This document shows positions 7,160 through 14,806 of a stretch of DNA of 64,000 nt, in pieces; position 1 is the stretch's first letter; every line of letters starts with the position of its first letter. Location of the stretch: the NCBI RefSeq assembly GCF_008973465.1, contig NZ_WBXN01000004.1:6860501-6924500 (forward strand), given 5' to 3'. Source of the DNA: Streptomyces sp. SS1-1 (lineage in GTDB: Bacteria > Actinomycetota > Actinomycetes > Streptomycetales > Streptomycetaceae). The position numbers were made by a program, and so were the translations under genes. Below the pieces are notes generated by a model. That model was not told the origin of the DNA and ran no database searches. It worked only from the letters and a program-made list of their open reading frames with translations.

Positions 7160-8332
7160 ATGGACACCGACCAGATCGTGCGCACCTTCACCGACTTCTT
7201 CCAGGAGCGCGGCCACCGACGGATCACCGGCGGCAGCCTCGTGACCCCGCCCGGCGACCCCGTCCTGTTCACCACCTCCGGCATGCACCCCCTGACCCCG
7301 TATCTGGAGGGCCGCCCGCATCCGCTCGGGCGGCGGCTCAGCGGGCTCCAGCGCTGTCTGCGCACCACCGACCTCGGCGAGGTGGGCGACCGCACCCATC
7401 TCACCGTGTTCGAGATGCTGGGCTCGTGGTCGCTCGGCGACTACGGCCTCCCGCGGAGCCTGCGCTGGGGCCACGAGCTGCTGCGGGACGGCTTCGGCGT
7501 CCCGCCGGAGCGGATGCACGTCACCGTCTTCGGCGGCGACGACGAGACCGGCCCCGACGACGAGTCCCTCGACACCTGGCGGGAGCTGGGGGTACCCGTC
7601 GAGACGACGAGCGACGACAACTGGTGGTCCCACGGCCCGGCCGGGCTGTGCGGCCCCGACTCGGAGATCTTCGTGTGGACCGGCGGGCCGGACACCCCGC
7701 CGCAGGGCACCCCCACGACCGACTCCCGCTGGGTCGAGGTCTGGAACCACGTGGGGATGCGCCACCACCGCACCGAGGACGGCACCCTGGAACCGCTGCG
7801 GCAGCGCAACGTCGACACGGGCATGGGCCTGGAACGGCTCGTGATGCTCCTCCAGGGCCGGGACTCGGTGTACGACACCGACCTGTTCGAACCGTGGACC
7901 CGGTCCCTGCCGCCGCTGTGGCACCTGGACGAGCGGGGAGCCCGGCTGGTCACCGACCACCTGCGGTCCGCCGCCGTCGTCATCGGCGACGGCGTACGGC
8001 CGTCGGCCTCCACCCGCGGCTACGTCCTGCGCCGCCTGGTCCGCCGCACCCTCACCACCCTGTGGCGCGACGACCCCTCCCGCACCCTCGCCGACCTGCC
8101 GGAGGAACCGCTGGAGCACACCCTGGACCACTTCCGGCTGCCCACCGGCACACAGGAGGTGCGCGGGGTGCTGCGCGAGGAGGAACGCCGGTTCCGCGAT
8201 CTGGTGCGGCGCGGCCGCCGCGTCCTGGACCGGCGCGAGTTCTCGGGCCCGCTGAGCGACGACGACTACCGCCGCCTGCACGACACGTACGGCCTGCCCC
8301 GTGACCTCGTCACGAGCCTGCGAGCCGGCTGA
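7160..8332 (+). CDS. Stand-alone alanyl-tRNA synthetase-like catalytic protein (no editing or C-Ala domain)
   Basis: 390 residues against roughly 880-900 for full AlaRS. The class II catalytic core is well kept: CLRTTDL (66-72), THLTVFEMLGSW (79-90), GLCGPDSEIFVW (162-173), WVEVWNHV (191-198), NVDTGMGLERL (217-227), then the start of the tRNA-recognition helices (DGVRPSASTRGYVLRRLVRR, 277-296). The protein ends there. The editing domain with its zinc-binding HxxxH and the C-Ala domain are absent. It may be a reserve or inhibitor-tolerant synthetase, or may charge alanine on a different acceptor; the sequence does not decide. I chose ATG 7160 with GAAGGA 9 nt upstream. The leader and attenuator just upstream imply alanine-responsive control. 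Confidence 0.85.
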   Translation: MDTDQIVRTFTDFFQERGHRRITGGSLVTPPGDPVLFTTSGMHPLTPYLEGRPHPLGRRLSGLQRCLRTTDLGEVGDRTHLTVFEMLGSWSLGDYGLPRSLRWGHELLRDGFGVPPERMHVTVFGGDDETGPDDESLDTWRELGVPVETTSDDNWWSHGPAGLCGPDSEIFVWTGGPDTPPQGTPTTDSRWVEVWNHVGMRHHRTEDGTLEPLRQRNVDTGMGLERLVMLLQGRDSVYDTDLFEPWTRSLPPLWHLDERGARLVTDHLRSAAVVIGDGVRPSASTRGYVLRRLVRRTLTTLWRDDPSRTLADLPEEPLEHTLDHFRLPTGTQEVRGVLREEERRFRDLVRRGRRVLDRREFSGPLSDDDYRRLHDTYGLPRDLVTSLRAG

Positions 8333-8337
8333 CGGGC

Positions 8338-8365
8338 GGGGCCCGGGACGGCGGTCCCGGGCCCC
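8338..8365. terminator. Bidirectional terminator hairpin
   Basis: A perfect 12-bp GC stem (8338-8349 with 8354-8365, loop GGCG) lies between the convergent AlaRS-like gene and the SnoaL-like gene. It suits termination of both transcripts. Confidence 0.75.
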
Positions 8366-8376
8366 GGGGTGTACGG

Positions 8377-8742
8377 CTACTCGTCCCAGGCCTCGATGAT
8401 GATCTGCCGGGAGATCTTCCCGTCGCGCAGGGTGATCATCGACTCGGACATCACGCGGACGCCGTCCGCGTACTCGCAGGACTCGCTGTAGGCGGCGTTG
8501 TCGCCCTGGACGACGCATCCCTCCAGCTTGTGCGTCATGTCCCGGCTGTAGACGTCGGTGAGCATGTCGCCGATCTCGTCGCGGCCGTGCAGCACCTTGG
8601 GGCTGCTGGGCTGCGCGTTGCGGTTGACCACGCGGATCTCCGCGTCGTCGGTGTACAGCGACAGAAGGGTGTCCGGGGTGTTCCCCTCCACGGCCCGGCG
8701 CAGGGTGTCCGTGTCGAACGAGGGGGTGGTGCTGGTGCCCAT
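8377..8742 (-). CDS. SnoaL-like (NTF2-fold) domain protein
   Basis: 121 residues with the SnoaL/ketosteroid-isomerase-like pattern: LRRAVEGNTPDTLLSLYTDD, AEIRVVNRN, LHGRDEIGDMLTDVYSRDM, then beta strands ending in TLRDGKISRQIIIEAWDE. The fold is a cone-shaped pocket used for small-molecule isomerases, hydrolases or simple binding; no diagnostic catalytic pair allows a reaction to be named. The start at ATG 8742 is supported by GGAGG followed by TCATC immediately upstream. It is convergent with the AlaRS-like gene and its transcription appears independent. Confidence 0.8.
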   Translation of the reverse strand: MGTSTTPSFDTDTLRRAVEGNTPDTLLSLYTDDAEIRVVNRNAQPSSPKVLHGRDEIGDMLTDVYSRDMTHKLEGCVVQGDNAAYSESCEYADGVRVMSESMITLRDGKISRQIIIEAWDE

Positions 8743-8915
8743 GATGACCTCCAACGAGGCCCGCGGCACGACGGGGAGAGCGGCCGCGGGGGCCTCTGCT
8801 TCGAGCGTCCTCCGCCCGGCGGGACGGGGCAAGCCCGCTCACGCGCGCTCCGCCTGACGGGTGAGCGGGGTGCGCGGGCCGTGTCCGGCGGCGGCGCGCC
8901 CGCGTTGCGCCGGGC

Positions 8916-9215
8916 ATGAAGTCGACACGACGTATCGCAGCCGCCGTCGGCCTGGCCGCCGGTCTCACCGGTCTCGCCGCGCCGCTGGCGGACGCGGCCC
9001 CGATGCCCGGCCCGGACGCGGGCCTGCCCAGCGCGGTGACCACGCTCGACTCCCTCGCGGTGAGCGGTGTCCCCGCGGACCGCCAGGGCCGGATGCCCCG
9101 CCCGTCCGAGCAGCTGACCCGCCTCGACGAGCTCAAGGACCTGAGCCGGGCGAACCGGCCGCAGGGCTTCCGCCCGGTCGACACCCCGGTCACCAGGGCA
9201 CTGCCCGCTCTGTAG
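8916..9215 (+). CDS. Small secreted protein, function unknown
   Basis: 99 residues. A clear signal peptide (MKSTRRIAAAVGLAAGLTGL, then APLADAA) is followed by a short, low-complexity, Pro/Leu/Asp-rich mature part (LDSLAVSGVPADRQGRMPRP, LTRLDELKDLSRAN). Such short secreted proteins are common in Streptomyces and lack an assigned role. No strong ribosome site precedes the ATG. A perfect terminator hairpin lies 20 nt past the stop, supporting a real monocistronic gene. Confidence 0.65.
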   Translation: MKSTRRIAAAVGLAAGLTGLAAPLADAAPMPGPDAGLPSAVTTLDSLAVSGVPADRQGRMPRPSEQLTRLDELKDLSRANRPQGFRPVDTPVTRALPAL

Positions 9216-9234
9216 ACCGGACCGCACCAGCGCC

Positions 9235-9264
9235 GAAGGGCCGCCCCCACGGGGGCGGCCCTTC
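9235..9264. terminator. Bidirectional terminator hairpin
   Basis: A self-complementary 30-bp segment with 14-bp arms (GAAGGGCCGCCCCC with GGGGGCGGCCCTTC) sits between two convergent genes. Confidence 0.85.
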
Positions 9265-9280
9265 GTGCGTGTCCGGCGGC

Positions 9281-9877
9281 TCAGTCCTGTGGCGCCGCCG
9301 CGCGGGCCTCCAACTCGGCCAGGGTGGCGTCGAGATCGGCGGCGCGGGGGCGGTTGTGCGGGAGCCGCGCGAGGACGGCGGCCATACCGCAGGTGTCGGT
9401 GAGCGCCGAGAAGACCAGGCCCCCCGCGATCCCGGCCGACAGCAGCAGCCAGGCGGGGTGCAGCAGGGACAGGGCGACACCGGCGAGGACGACCGTGCCG
9501 GCCGTGAAGCGGACCTGGCGCTCCATCGACCAGCCGGCCCGCGCGCCCGGGTCGGGGCGGCGCAGGTCGTGTCCGTCCGCCGCCCAGCCCTGGGTGCCGC
9601 CGGTCAGTGTCATGGCGGTGACCCCGTGCTCGGCGAGGACCCGGCAGGCGTTCTCCGAGCGGGCGCCCGAGGCGCACACCACCAGCAGCCGCCCGGCGGG
9701 CAGCCGCCGCAGGGCCGGCAGGGCGGAGGTGAGCCGGTCCAGCGGCACGTTCAGGGCGCCGGGCAGATGCCCGGCCGCGTACTCGCCCGGCGTGCGGACG
9801 TCGACGACGGTCAGGCCGGACAGCCGCGAGCGGGCCTCGTCGACGGCGAGGGCGGTGGGGGTCAGGGGCGCGTTCAT
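9281..9877 (-). CDS. Rhodanese domain fused to a DUF2892 membrane domain
   Basis: 198 residues. The N-terminal rhodanese has VVDVRTPGEYAAGHLPGALN and the active-site loop CASGARSE with catalytic Cys68, expected to carry a persulfide. The C-terminal part (from about residue 115, SMERQVRFTAGTVVLAG) has two TM helices of the DUF2892 type, placing sulfur transfer at the membrane. It is divergent from the CstR-like gene with an ATACCCCTACGGGTAT operator between them, so it should be induced by persulfide stress. I used ATG 9877; a TTG at 9901 would overlap the operator region. Family knowledge supports sulfur trafficking; the acceptor is unknown. Confidence 0.85.
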   Translation of the reverse strand: MNAPLTPTALAVDEARSRLSGLTVVDVRTPGEYAAGHLPGALNVPLDRLTSALPALRRLPAGRLLVVCASGARSENACRVLAEHGVTAMTLTGGTQGWAADGHDLRRPDPGARAGWSMERQVRFTAGTVVLAGVALSLLHPAWLLLSAGIAGGLVFSALTDTCGMAAVLARLPHNRPRAADLDATLAELEARAAAPQD

Positions 9878-9910
9878 GGAAGAGGGGATCCTTTCAGACA
9901 AGGGGGTAAT

Positions 9911-9926
9911 ATACCCCTACGGGTAT
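9911..9926. promoter_or_regulatory. CsoR/CstR-type operator
   Basis: ATACCCCTACGGGTAT, a palindromic C-tract/G-tract site of the kind bound by CsoR/CstR repressors. It lies between the divergent rhodanese gene and the repressor gene. Related sites occur at 12820 and 12854. Confidence 0.75.
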
Positions 9927-9940
9927 GAGGAGGAGTGAGC

Positions 9941-10228
9941 GTGGAGCTTCAGTTCGAGGGCGACGACCTCAAGTCGGTGCTGAACCGCCTGCGCCGGGCG
10001 CAGGGCCAGATCTCCGGCGTGATCAAGATGATCGAGGAGGGCCGCGACTGCGAGGACGTGGTCACCCAGCTCGCCGCCGCGTCCCGCGCCCTCGACCGGG
10101 CCGGTTTCGCGATCATCGCGACGGGCCTCCAGCAGTGCCTGACCGACGTCGAGAAGGGCCGCGCGGACGGTGAGACGGCGGAGCAGATGAAGGGGCGGCT
10201 GGAGAAGCTGTTCCTCTCGCTGGCGTAG
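9941..10228 (+). CDS. cstR: CsoR-family repressor of the CstR (persulfide-sensing) type
   Basis: 95 residues, all-helical CsoR fold: LKSVLNRLRRAQGQISGVIK then EGRDCEDVVTQLAAASRALD. Copper-sensing CsoR uses a Cys...His-x3-Cys set. Here the two cysteines are kept (Cys37 and Cys66, 29 apart) but the His position is Gly62, the pattern of CstR, which senses sulfane sulfur by forming a disulfide or polysulfide bridge. Neighbours (rhodanese, TauE, MBL-rhodanese fusion) fit a sulfide/persulfide regulon. I chose GTG 9941, 6-7 nt after GAGGAGGA; GTG 9935 abuts that site. It represses by binding the C-tract palindromes in this locus (inferred). Confidence 0.85.
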   Translation: MELQFEGDDLKSVLNRLRRAQGQISGVIKMIEEGRDCEDVVTQLAAASRALDRAGFAIIATGLQQCLTDVEKGRADGETAEQMKGRLEKLFLSLA

Positions 10229-10283
10229 GCCACCGGAAACAGCCGTTCTCGCTCGCGTGGGCGCGGCACCACGGGCCGGCCCG

Positions 10284-11033
10284 TCACAGGACGGCGTCGG
10301 CCAGCATCACGGCGGCCACCACCAGCAGGGCGCAGGCGAAGATCCGCTGGAGCGTGCCGCCGGAGACCTTCTCGGCCAGCCGCCTGCCGTCCCACGCGCC
10401 GAGCACCGCGGCCGCCGCGAACGGCCCCACGGCCGGCCAGTCGACCGTCGCGGCGGCGCCGGCCCGCCCGCCCAGCGCCACCAGCGCGTTGACGGTGATG
10501 ACCAGCAGACTGGTGCCGACGGCGGCCCGCATGCGCAGCCCCACCACGCCCACCAGCGCCGGTACGGCGAGGAAGCCGCCGCCGACCCCGAGCACCCCGG
10601 TCACCGCGCCGAGCCCGGCGCCGGCCCGGACGACCCGCGAGGGCCGCACCGGCACGTCCGGGTGCCGTACGGTCGCCGACGGCCGCAGCATGCGCAGCGC
10701 CGCGAGCGCGGCGAGCACCGCGAAGGCGCCGGTCAGCAGCGCGGCCGGCAGCCGCCCGGACAGGGCGCCGCCGAGCGCGGCCGGCACCAGGCCCGCCGCC
10801 GCGAACAGCGCCCCGGCCCGCCAGCGCACCGCGCCCCGGCGGGCGTGCGCCGCGAGGGCCGACGCCGAGGTGACCGCCACGACGACCAGGCTGGCGGTGG
10901 CGGCCTCGGCCGGTGCGAGCCCCAGCAGGTACATCAGCGCGGGCACCGCCAGCATGCTGCCGCCGCCGCCCAGCGCCCCGAGCGCGAGCCCGGTCACACC
11001 GCCCGAGAGCAGCCCCAGGACGAGCGCGCTCAC
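10284..11033 (-). CDS. TauE/SafE family sulfite/organosulfur exporter
   Basis: 249 residues with about eight TM segments and the two-repeat TauE/SafE pattern: GGVTGLALGALGGGGSMLAV near the start, and GAVTGVLGVGGGFLAVPALV in the second half. The family moves sulfite, sulfonates or similar anions across the cytoplasmic membrane. It lies 48 nt downstream of the MBL-rhodanese gene on the same strand and probably shares its transcript, so removing sulfite or thiosulfate made by that enzyme is the likely job. GTG start at 11033. Confidence 0.85.
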   Translation of the reverse strand: MSALVLGLLSGGVTGLALGALGGGGSMLAVPALMYLLGLAPAEAATASLVVVAVTSASALAAHARRGAVRWRAGALFAAAGLVPAALGGALSGRLPAALLTGAFAVLAALAALRMLRPSATVRHPDVPVRPSRVVRAGAGLGAVTGVLGVGGGFLAVPALVGVVGLRMRAAVGTSLLVITVNALVALGGRAGAAATVDWPAVGPFAAAAVLGAWDGRRLAEKVSGGTLQRIFACALLVVAAVMLADAVL

Positions 11034-11081
11034 CGGAGCGCGTCCGGTGTCCCGGGCGGGACGGGGGAGCGGCGCGGGGAC

Positions 11082-12749
11082 CTACACGGCACGGCCGGCT
11101 CCGGACTCCGCCACGAGGGGCAGCCCCGCCTCCGCCCAGGCCAGCGTGCCGCCGAGCACGTCCACGGCGTCCACGCCGCGTGCCGTGAGCAGCGCCGCCG
11201 CGTCCCGGGAACGCCGTCCCGAGCGGCAGATGGCGACGACGGGACGGCCCTCGGCGGCGGCCGGCAGCGCAGCGCCCGCCTCCAGCGCGGTCAGCGGGAC
11301 GGACAGCGCGCCCGGCGCGTGCCCCGCCGCGAACGCCTCGGGGTCCCGCACGTCCAGCAGCACGGCGTCCGTGCGCGCCAGGGCCTCGGCCGGGGTGAGC
11401 CGGCCCATGGGCAGGCCCGCGTCCCGCGCGGCGTCGAACGGGTCGTCGACGGCGACGACCTCACGGCCCGCCGCGTCCAGCAGGGAGGCGGCGATCGCGG
11501 CCCGCGCCCCGGCGGCGCAGTGCACCCACACGGTGCCGTCCGGTATCCCGGCCAGCCGCTCGCGCAGCAGGTGCAGCGGGATGTGCAGCGACCCCTTGAT
11601 GTACCCGGAGGCCCGCTCGGTGTCCCGCCGGACATCGACGATCACGGCGTCCTCCTGGGCGGCCAGGTCCGCGAAACGGGCCCGGCGGAAGGAGCGCGGT
11701 GGGGCGCCGCCCGCCGTCCAGTCGGCCGGGGAGCCGGTGGCCGCGGCGGCCGGCCGGTCGACGCCGACCCGGACCAGTTCGCGCTGCGCCTCGGCGACCC
11801 GCTCCGGCGTCTCCGCGAGGAGGGTGACGGGCCTGCCCCACGGCAGCAGCCAGGCCAGCAGGGCCGCGAACTGCCCCTCGGCGGCGAAGTTGAGGGAGCC
11901 CGGCACATGGCCCTCGGCGAACGCGACCCGGTTGCGCAGGTCCACCACCCACTCGCCGGCGGCCAGCCGCGCCGCGATCTCGTCCGCGTCCGCGAGCCGC
12001 GGGGGCGTCAGGTCGACCGGGGCCGGGCCGCGCGCGTTCGCCGGGGACATGTGCGCGTAGTACGCGGGGATGTCGTCCAGGCCGGCGATCAGCTCGGCGA
12101 CGAAGGTGTCGACGTCCTTCACCAGGGCGTCGTTGACGGTCCGCTCGTGCCCGATCGTGGTGTCCGTCCCGCCGTCCGTCTGCGTGGCGGCGCACAGGCT
12201 GCCGAAGCCGTGGGTGGGCAGGACCGCCGTCTCGTCGGGCAGTTCGGCGGCGAGCCGGTGCGCGGAGTCGTACTGGGCCCGCGCGAGCCGGGCGGTGAGC
12301 GCGGGCTCGACCAGGTCGGGCCGGCCCACCGTCCCGATGAGCAGCGAACCGCCGGTGAACACGGCGACCGCGCGCCCGGACTCCTCCAGGACGTACGAGG
12401 TGTGGTGCGGGGTGTGACCGGGGGTGGCCAGCGCCCGCAGGGCGAGAGTGGCGTCGAGCCGGACGCGGTCCCCGTCGGCGACCGGGGTCCGCGCGAACGC
12501 GACGTCGGCGGCGGCCGGGACGAGGTAGCGGGCGCCGGTGAGGCGGGCCAGCTCCAGGCCCCCGGAGACGTAGTCGTTGTGCAGGTGGGTCTCCACGACG
12601 TGCGTGACGCGCACCCCGCGCCGCGCGGCGGCGGCGATCACCCGGTCGACGTCCCGCGGTGGATCGACGACGGCCGCGGCGTCCGGGCCGCCCACCAGAT
12701 AGCCGCGGTTGCCGAGTCCCGGTGTGTCGATGGTGTCGACGAAGTACAC
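11082..12749 (-). CDS. MBL-fold persulfide dioxygenase-like protein with three rhodanese domains (CstB-like)
   Basis: 555 residues. The N-terminal metallo-beta-lactamase domain has HLHNDYVSG (His55, His57, Asp59) and TPGHTPHH (His112). The usual third ligand motif TGD is TGG here (Gly134), although GRPDL follows. Three rhodanese-like repeats come next: about 250-330 with no catalytic Cys (inactive), about 355-440 with Cys411 in HCAAGARA, and about 450-545 with Cys508 in CRSGRRS. CstB-type enzymes oxidise persulfides to sulfite and recombine it to thiosulfate; a third rhodanese is extra. GTG start with GGAGAGGAG upstream. Two CstR-type operators lie about 70-120 bp upstream, so de-repression by persulfide is expected. 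Confidence 0.88.
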   Translation of the reverse strand: MYFVDTIDTPGLGNRGYLVGGPDAAAVVDPPRDVDRVIAAAARRGVRVTHVVETHLHNDYVSGGLELARLTGARYLVPAAADVAFARTPVADGDRVRLDATLALRALATPGHTPHHTSYVLEESGRAVAVFTGGSLLIGTVGRPDLVEPALTARLARAQYDSAHRLAAELPDETAVLPTHGFGSLCAATQTDGGTDTTIGHERTVNDALVKDVDTFVAELIAGLDDIPAYYAHMSPANARGPAPVDLTPPRLADADEIAARLAAGEWVVDLRNRVAFAEGHVPGSLNFAAEGQFAALLAWLLPWGRPVTLLAETPERVAEAQRELVRVGVDRPAAAATGSPADWTAGGAPPRSFRRARFADLAAQEDAVIVDVRRDTERASGYIKGSLHIPLHLLRERLAGIPDGTVWVHCAAGARAAIAASLLDAAGREVVAVDDPFDAARDAGLPMGRLTPAEALARTDAVLLDVRDPEAFAAGHAPGALSVPLTALEAGAALPAAAEGRPVVAICRSGRRSRDAAALLTARGVDAVDVLGGTLAWAEAGLPLVAESGAGRAV

Positions 12750-12819
12750 GACGGCACTCCTCTCCTTCCGAACCTGCGTCCGGATCTGCGTCCGGATCCG
12801 CTTCCGAGTCTGCGCTCAT

Positions 12820-12833
12820 TACCCCGGGGGGTA
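12820..12833. promoter_or_regulatory. CstR-type operator 1 upstream of the MBL-rhodanese gene
   Basis: TACCCCGGGGGGTA, a C-tract/G-tract palindrome matching the sites at 9911 and 12854, in the promoter region of the MBL-rhodanese/TauE unit. Confidence 0.7.
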
Positions 12834-12853
12834 TATGACCACGGTAGCAGAGG

Positions 12854-12867
12854 TACCCCCAGGGGTA
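12854..12867. promoter_or_regulatory. CstR-type operator 2 upstream of the MBL-rhodanese gene
   Basis: TACCCCCAGGGGTA, a near-perfect palindrome 34 bp from operator 1. Two sites in tandem suggest tight or cooperative repression. It is also within range of the divergent mscR promoter. Confidence 0.7.
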
Positions 12868-12976
12868 TTTTCAGCAGCCGGAACGCGAGGGAACGCGCCC
12901 GCCTCCGTGCCGATACCGATCAGTCACAACTAGGGTCGGGACAGGACGCACAGCCGCAGAGGAGAGGGTGGAGCAC

Positions 12977-14065
12977 ATGGCGCAGGAAGTACGCGGCGTG
13001 ATCGCAGCGGGCAAGGACGAACCGGTGCGGGTGGAGACGATCGTCGTGCCCGACCCGGGGCCGGGCGAGGCCGTCGTCCAGGTCCAGGCCTGCGGTGTCT
13101 GTCATACCGACCTCCACTACAAGCAGGGCGGCATCAGCAACGACTTCCCCTTCCTGCTCGGCCACGAGGCCGCCGGGATCGTCGAGTCGGTCGGCGACGG
13201 CGTCACCGACGTCGCGCCCGGCGACTTCGTGATCCTCAACTGGCGTGCGGTGTGCGGCCACTGCCGGGCCTGTCTGCGCGGACGCCCCTGGTACTGCTTC
13301 GACACGCACAACGCGACGCAGAAGATGACCCTCGCCGCCACCGGGCAGGAACTCTCCCCGGCCCTCGGCATCGGCGCCTTCGCGGAGAAGACCCTGGTGG
13401 CGGCCGGGCAGTGCACCAAGGTGGACCCGGCCGTCAGCCCCCAGGTCGCCGGGCTGCTGGGCTGCGGCGTGATGGCGGGCATCGGCGCCGCCATCAACAC
13501 CGGGAACGTCGGCCGGGGCGACAGCGTCGCCGTCATCGGGTGCGGCGGCGTCGGGGACGCGGCGATCGCCGGATCGCGGCTCGCCGGCGCGTCGAAGATC
13601 ATCGCCGTCGACATCGACGACCGCAAGCTCGCCAAGGCCCGCGAGATGGGCGCCACCCACACGGTCAACTCCCGTGAGACCGACCCGGTCGAGGCGATCC
13701 GCGACCTCACCGGAGGGTTCGGCGCCGACGTCGTCATCGAGGCCGTCGGCCGCCCCGAGACCTACCAGCAGGCCTTCTACGCCCGCGACCTCGCCGGCAC
13801 GGTCGTCCTCGTCGGCGTGCCGACGCCCGAGATGAAGCTCGAACTGCCTCTGCTGGACGTCTTCGGGCGCGGCGGCGCGCTCAAGTCGTCCTGGTACGGC
13901 GACTGTCTGCCCTCCCGTGACTTCCCGATGCTGATCGACCTGCATCTCCAGGGCCGCCTGGACCTCGGCGGGTTCGTCACCGAGACCATCGCGCTCACCG
14001 ACGTGGAGAAGGCGTTCGAGCGGATGCACCACGGCGACGTGCTGCGCTCGGTGGTGGTGTTCTGA
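12977..14065 (+). CDS. mscR: S-(hydroxymethyl)mycothiol dehydrogenase
   Basis: 362 residues, the normal length for mycothiol-dependent formaldehyde dehydrogenase. Catalytic zinc ligands are visible at Cys42 (CGVCHTD) and the GHE motif at 62-64; the structural zinc site is Cys93, Cys96, Cys99 and Cys107. The NAD-binding VIGCGGVGDAAI follows. It oxidises the spontaneous formaldehyde-mycothiol adduct to S-formylmycothiol. I took ATG 12977, with GGTGGAG 3 nt upstream, over an in-frame GTG at 12968. A TAGGGT hexamer at 12931 is a possible -10. The next gene starts in the overlapping TGATG and encodes a hydrolase for the product. Confidence 0.92.
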   Translation: MAQEVRGVIAAGKDEPVRVETIVVPDPGPGEAVVQVQACGVCHTDLHYKQGGISNDFPFLLGHEAAGIVESVGDGVTDVAPGDFVILNWRAVCGHCRACLRGRPWYCFDTHNATQKMTLAATGQELSPALGIGAFAEKTLVAAGQCTKVDPAVSPQVAGLLGCGVMAGIGAAINTGNVGRGDSVAVIGCGGVGDAAIAGSRLAGASKIIAVDIDDRKLAKAREMGATHTVNSRETDPVEAIRDLTGGFGADVVIEAVGRPETYQQAFYARDLAGTVVLVGVPTPEMKLELPLLDVFGRGGALKSSWYGDCLPSRDFPMLIDLHLQGRLDLGGFVTETIALTDVEKAFERMHHGDVLRSVVVF

Positions 14066-14694
14066 TGACCGCCCGGATCGAACGCCTCGTCACCTCCGGC
14101 CAGTTCACCCTCGACGGCGGCACCTGGGACGTCGACAACAACGTCTGGCTCGTCGGCGACGACCACGAGGTGCTCGTCATCGACGCCGCGCACGACGCCG
14201 ACGCCATCGCCGAGGCCGTCGGCGACCGGCGCCTCGCCGGGATCGTCTGCACGCACGCCCACAACGACCACATCGACGCCGCGCCCCCCCTGGCGGACCG
14301 CACCGGCGCCACGATCTGGCTGCACCCCGACGACATGCCGCTGTGGAAGCTGACCCATCCGGACCGCGACCCCGACGCCCACCTCCAGGACGGGCAGGTC
14401 ATCGAGGTGGCCGGCGCCGACCTCACGGTCCTGCACACCCCCGGCCACGCACCGGGCGCCGTCTGCCTGTACGACCCGGGGCTCGGCGCCGTGTTCACCG
14501 GCGACACCCTCTTCCAGGGCGGCCCCGGCGCCACCGGCCGGTCCTACTCCCACTTCCCGACGATCATCGACTCGATCCGCGACCGGCTGCTCGCCCTGCC
14601 ACCCGAGACGAAGGTCCTCACCGGCCACGGCGACCCGACGACCATCGGCGCCGAGGCACCGCACCTCCAGGAGTGGATCGACCGGGGCCACTGA
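14065..14694 (+). CDS. MBL-fold hydrolase, probable S-formylmycothiol hydrolase
   Basis: 209 residues, metallo-beta-lactamase fold of the glyoxalase-II type: THAHNDHID (His64, His66, Asp68, His69), TPGHAPGAVCLY, FTGDTLFQGGPGATGRSY and TGHGDPTTIG. Overlapping mscR by one base (TGATG), it is almost certainly co-translated. The assignment as the hydrolase that releases formate from S-formylmycothiol rests on this constant pairing with mscR in Actinobacteria, not on a specific residue; a general thioester hydrolase is the alternative. Confidence 0.8.
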   Translation: MTARIERLVTSGQFTLDGGTWDVDNNVWLVGDDHEVLVIDAAHDADAIAEAVGDRRLAGIVCTHAHNDHIDAAPPLADRTGATIWLHPDDMPLWKLTHPDRDPDAHLQDGQVIEVAGADLTVLHTPGHAPGAVCLYDPGLGAVFTGDTLFQGGPGATGRSYSHFPTIIDSIRDRLLALPPETKVLTGHGDPTTIGAEAPHLQEWIDRGH

Positions 14695-14806
14695 CCCGCC
14701 CGACCGGGTGAGCCGTCGAAAGCCCCGGAGAAACACGACAGAAGATGTCCGGCTTCCCCGGCACCCTCGGTACCCACAGCACCTCACGGGCCATGGGAGG
14801 CCGGAC

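Noticed and set aside
12785..12810. Tandem TGCGTCCGGATC copies upstream of the MBL-rhodanese gene
   Set aside because: Only two copies in the leader and not symmetrical; the C-tract palindromes explain control better.
10257..13001. 914-residue plus-strand open frame
   Set aside because: It lies antisense to the TauE and MBL-rhodanese genes, and its translation is Arg/Gly/Pro-rich low-complexity sequence, typical of shadow frames in GC-rich DNA.
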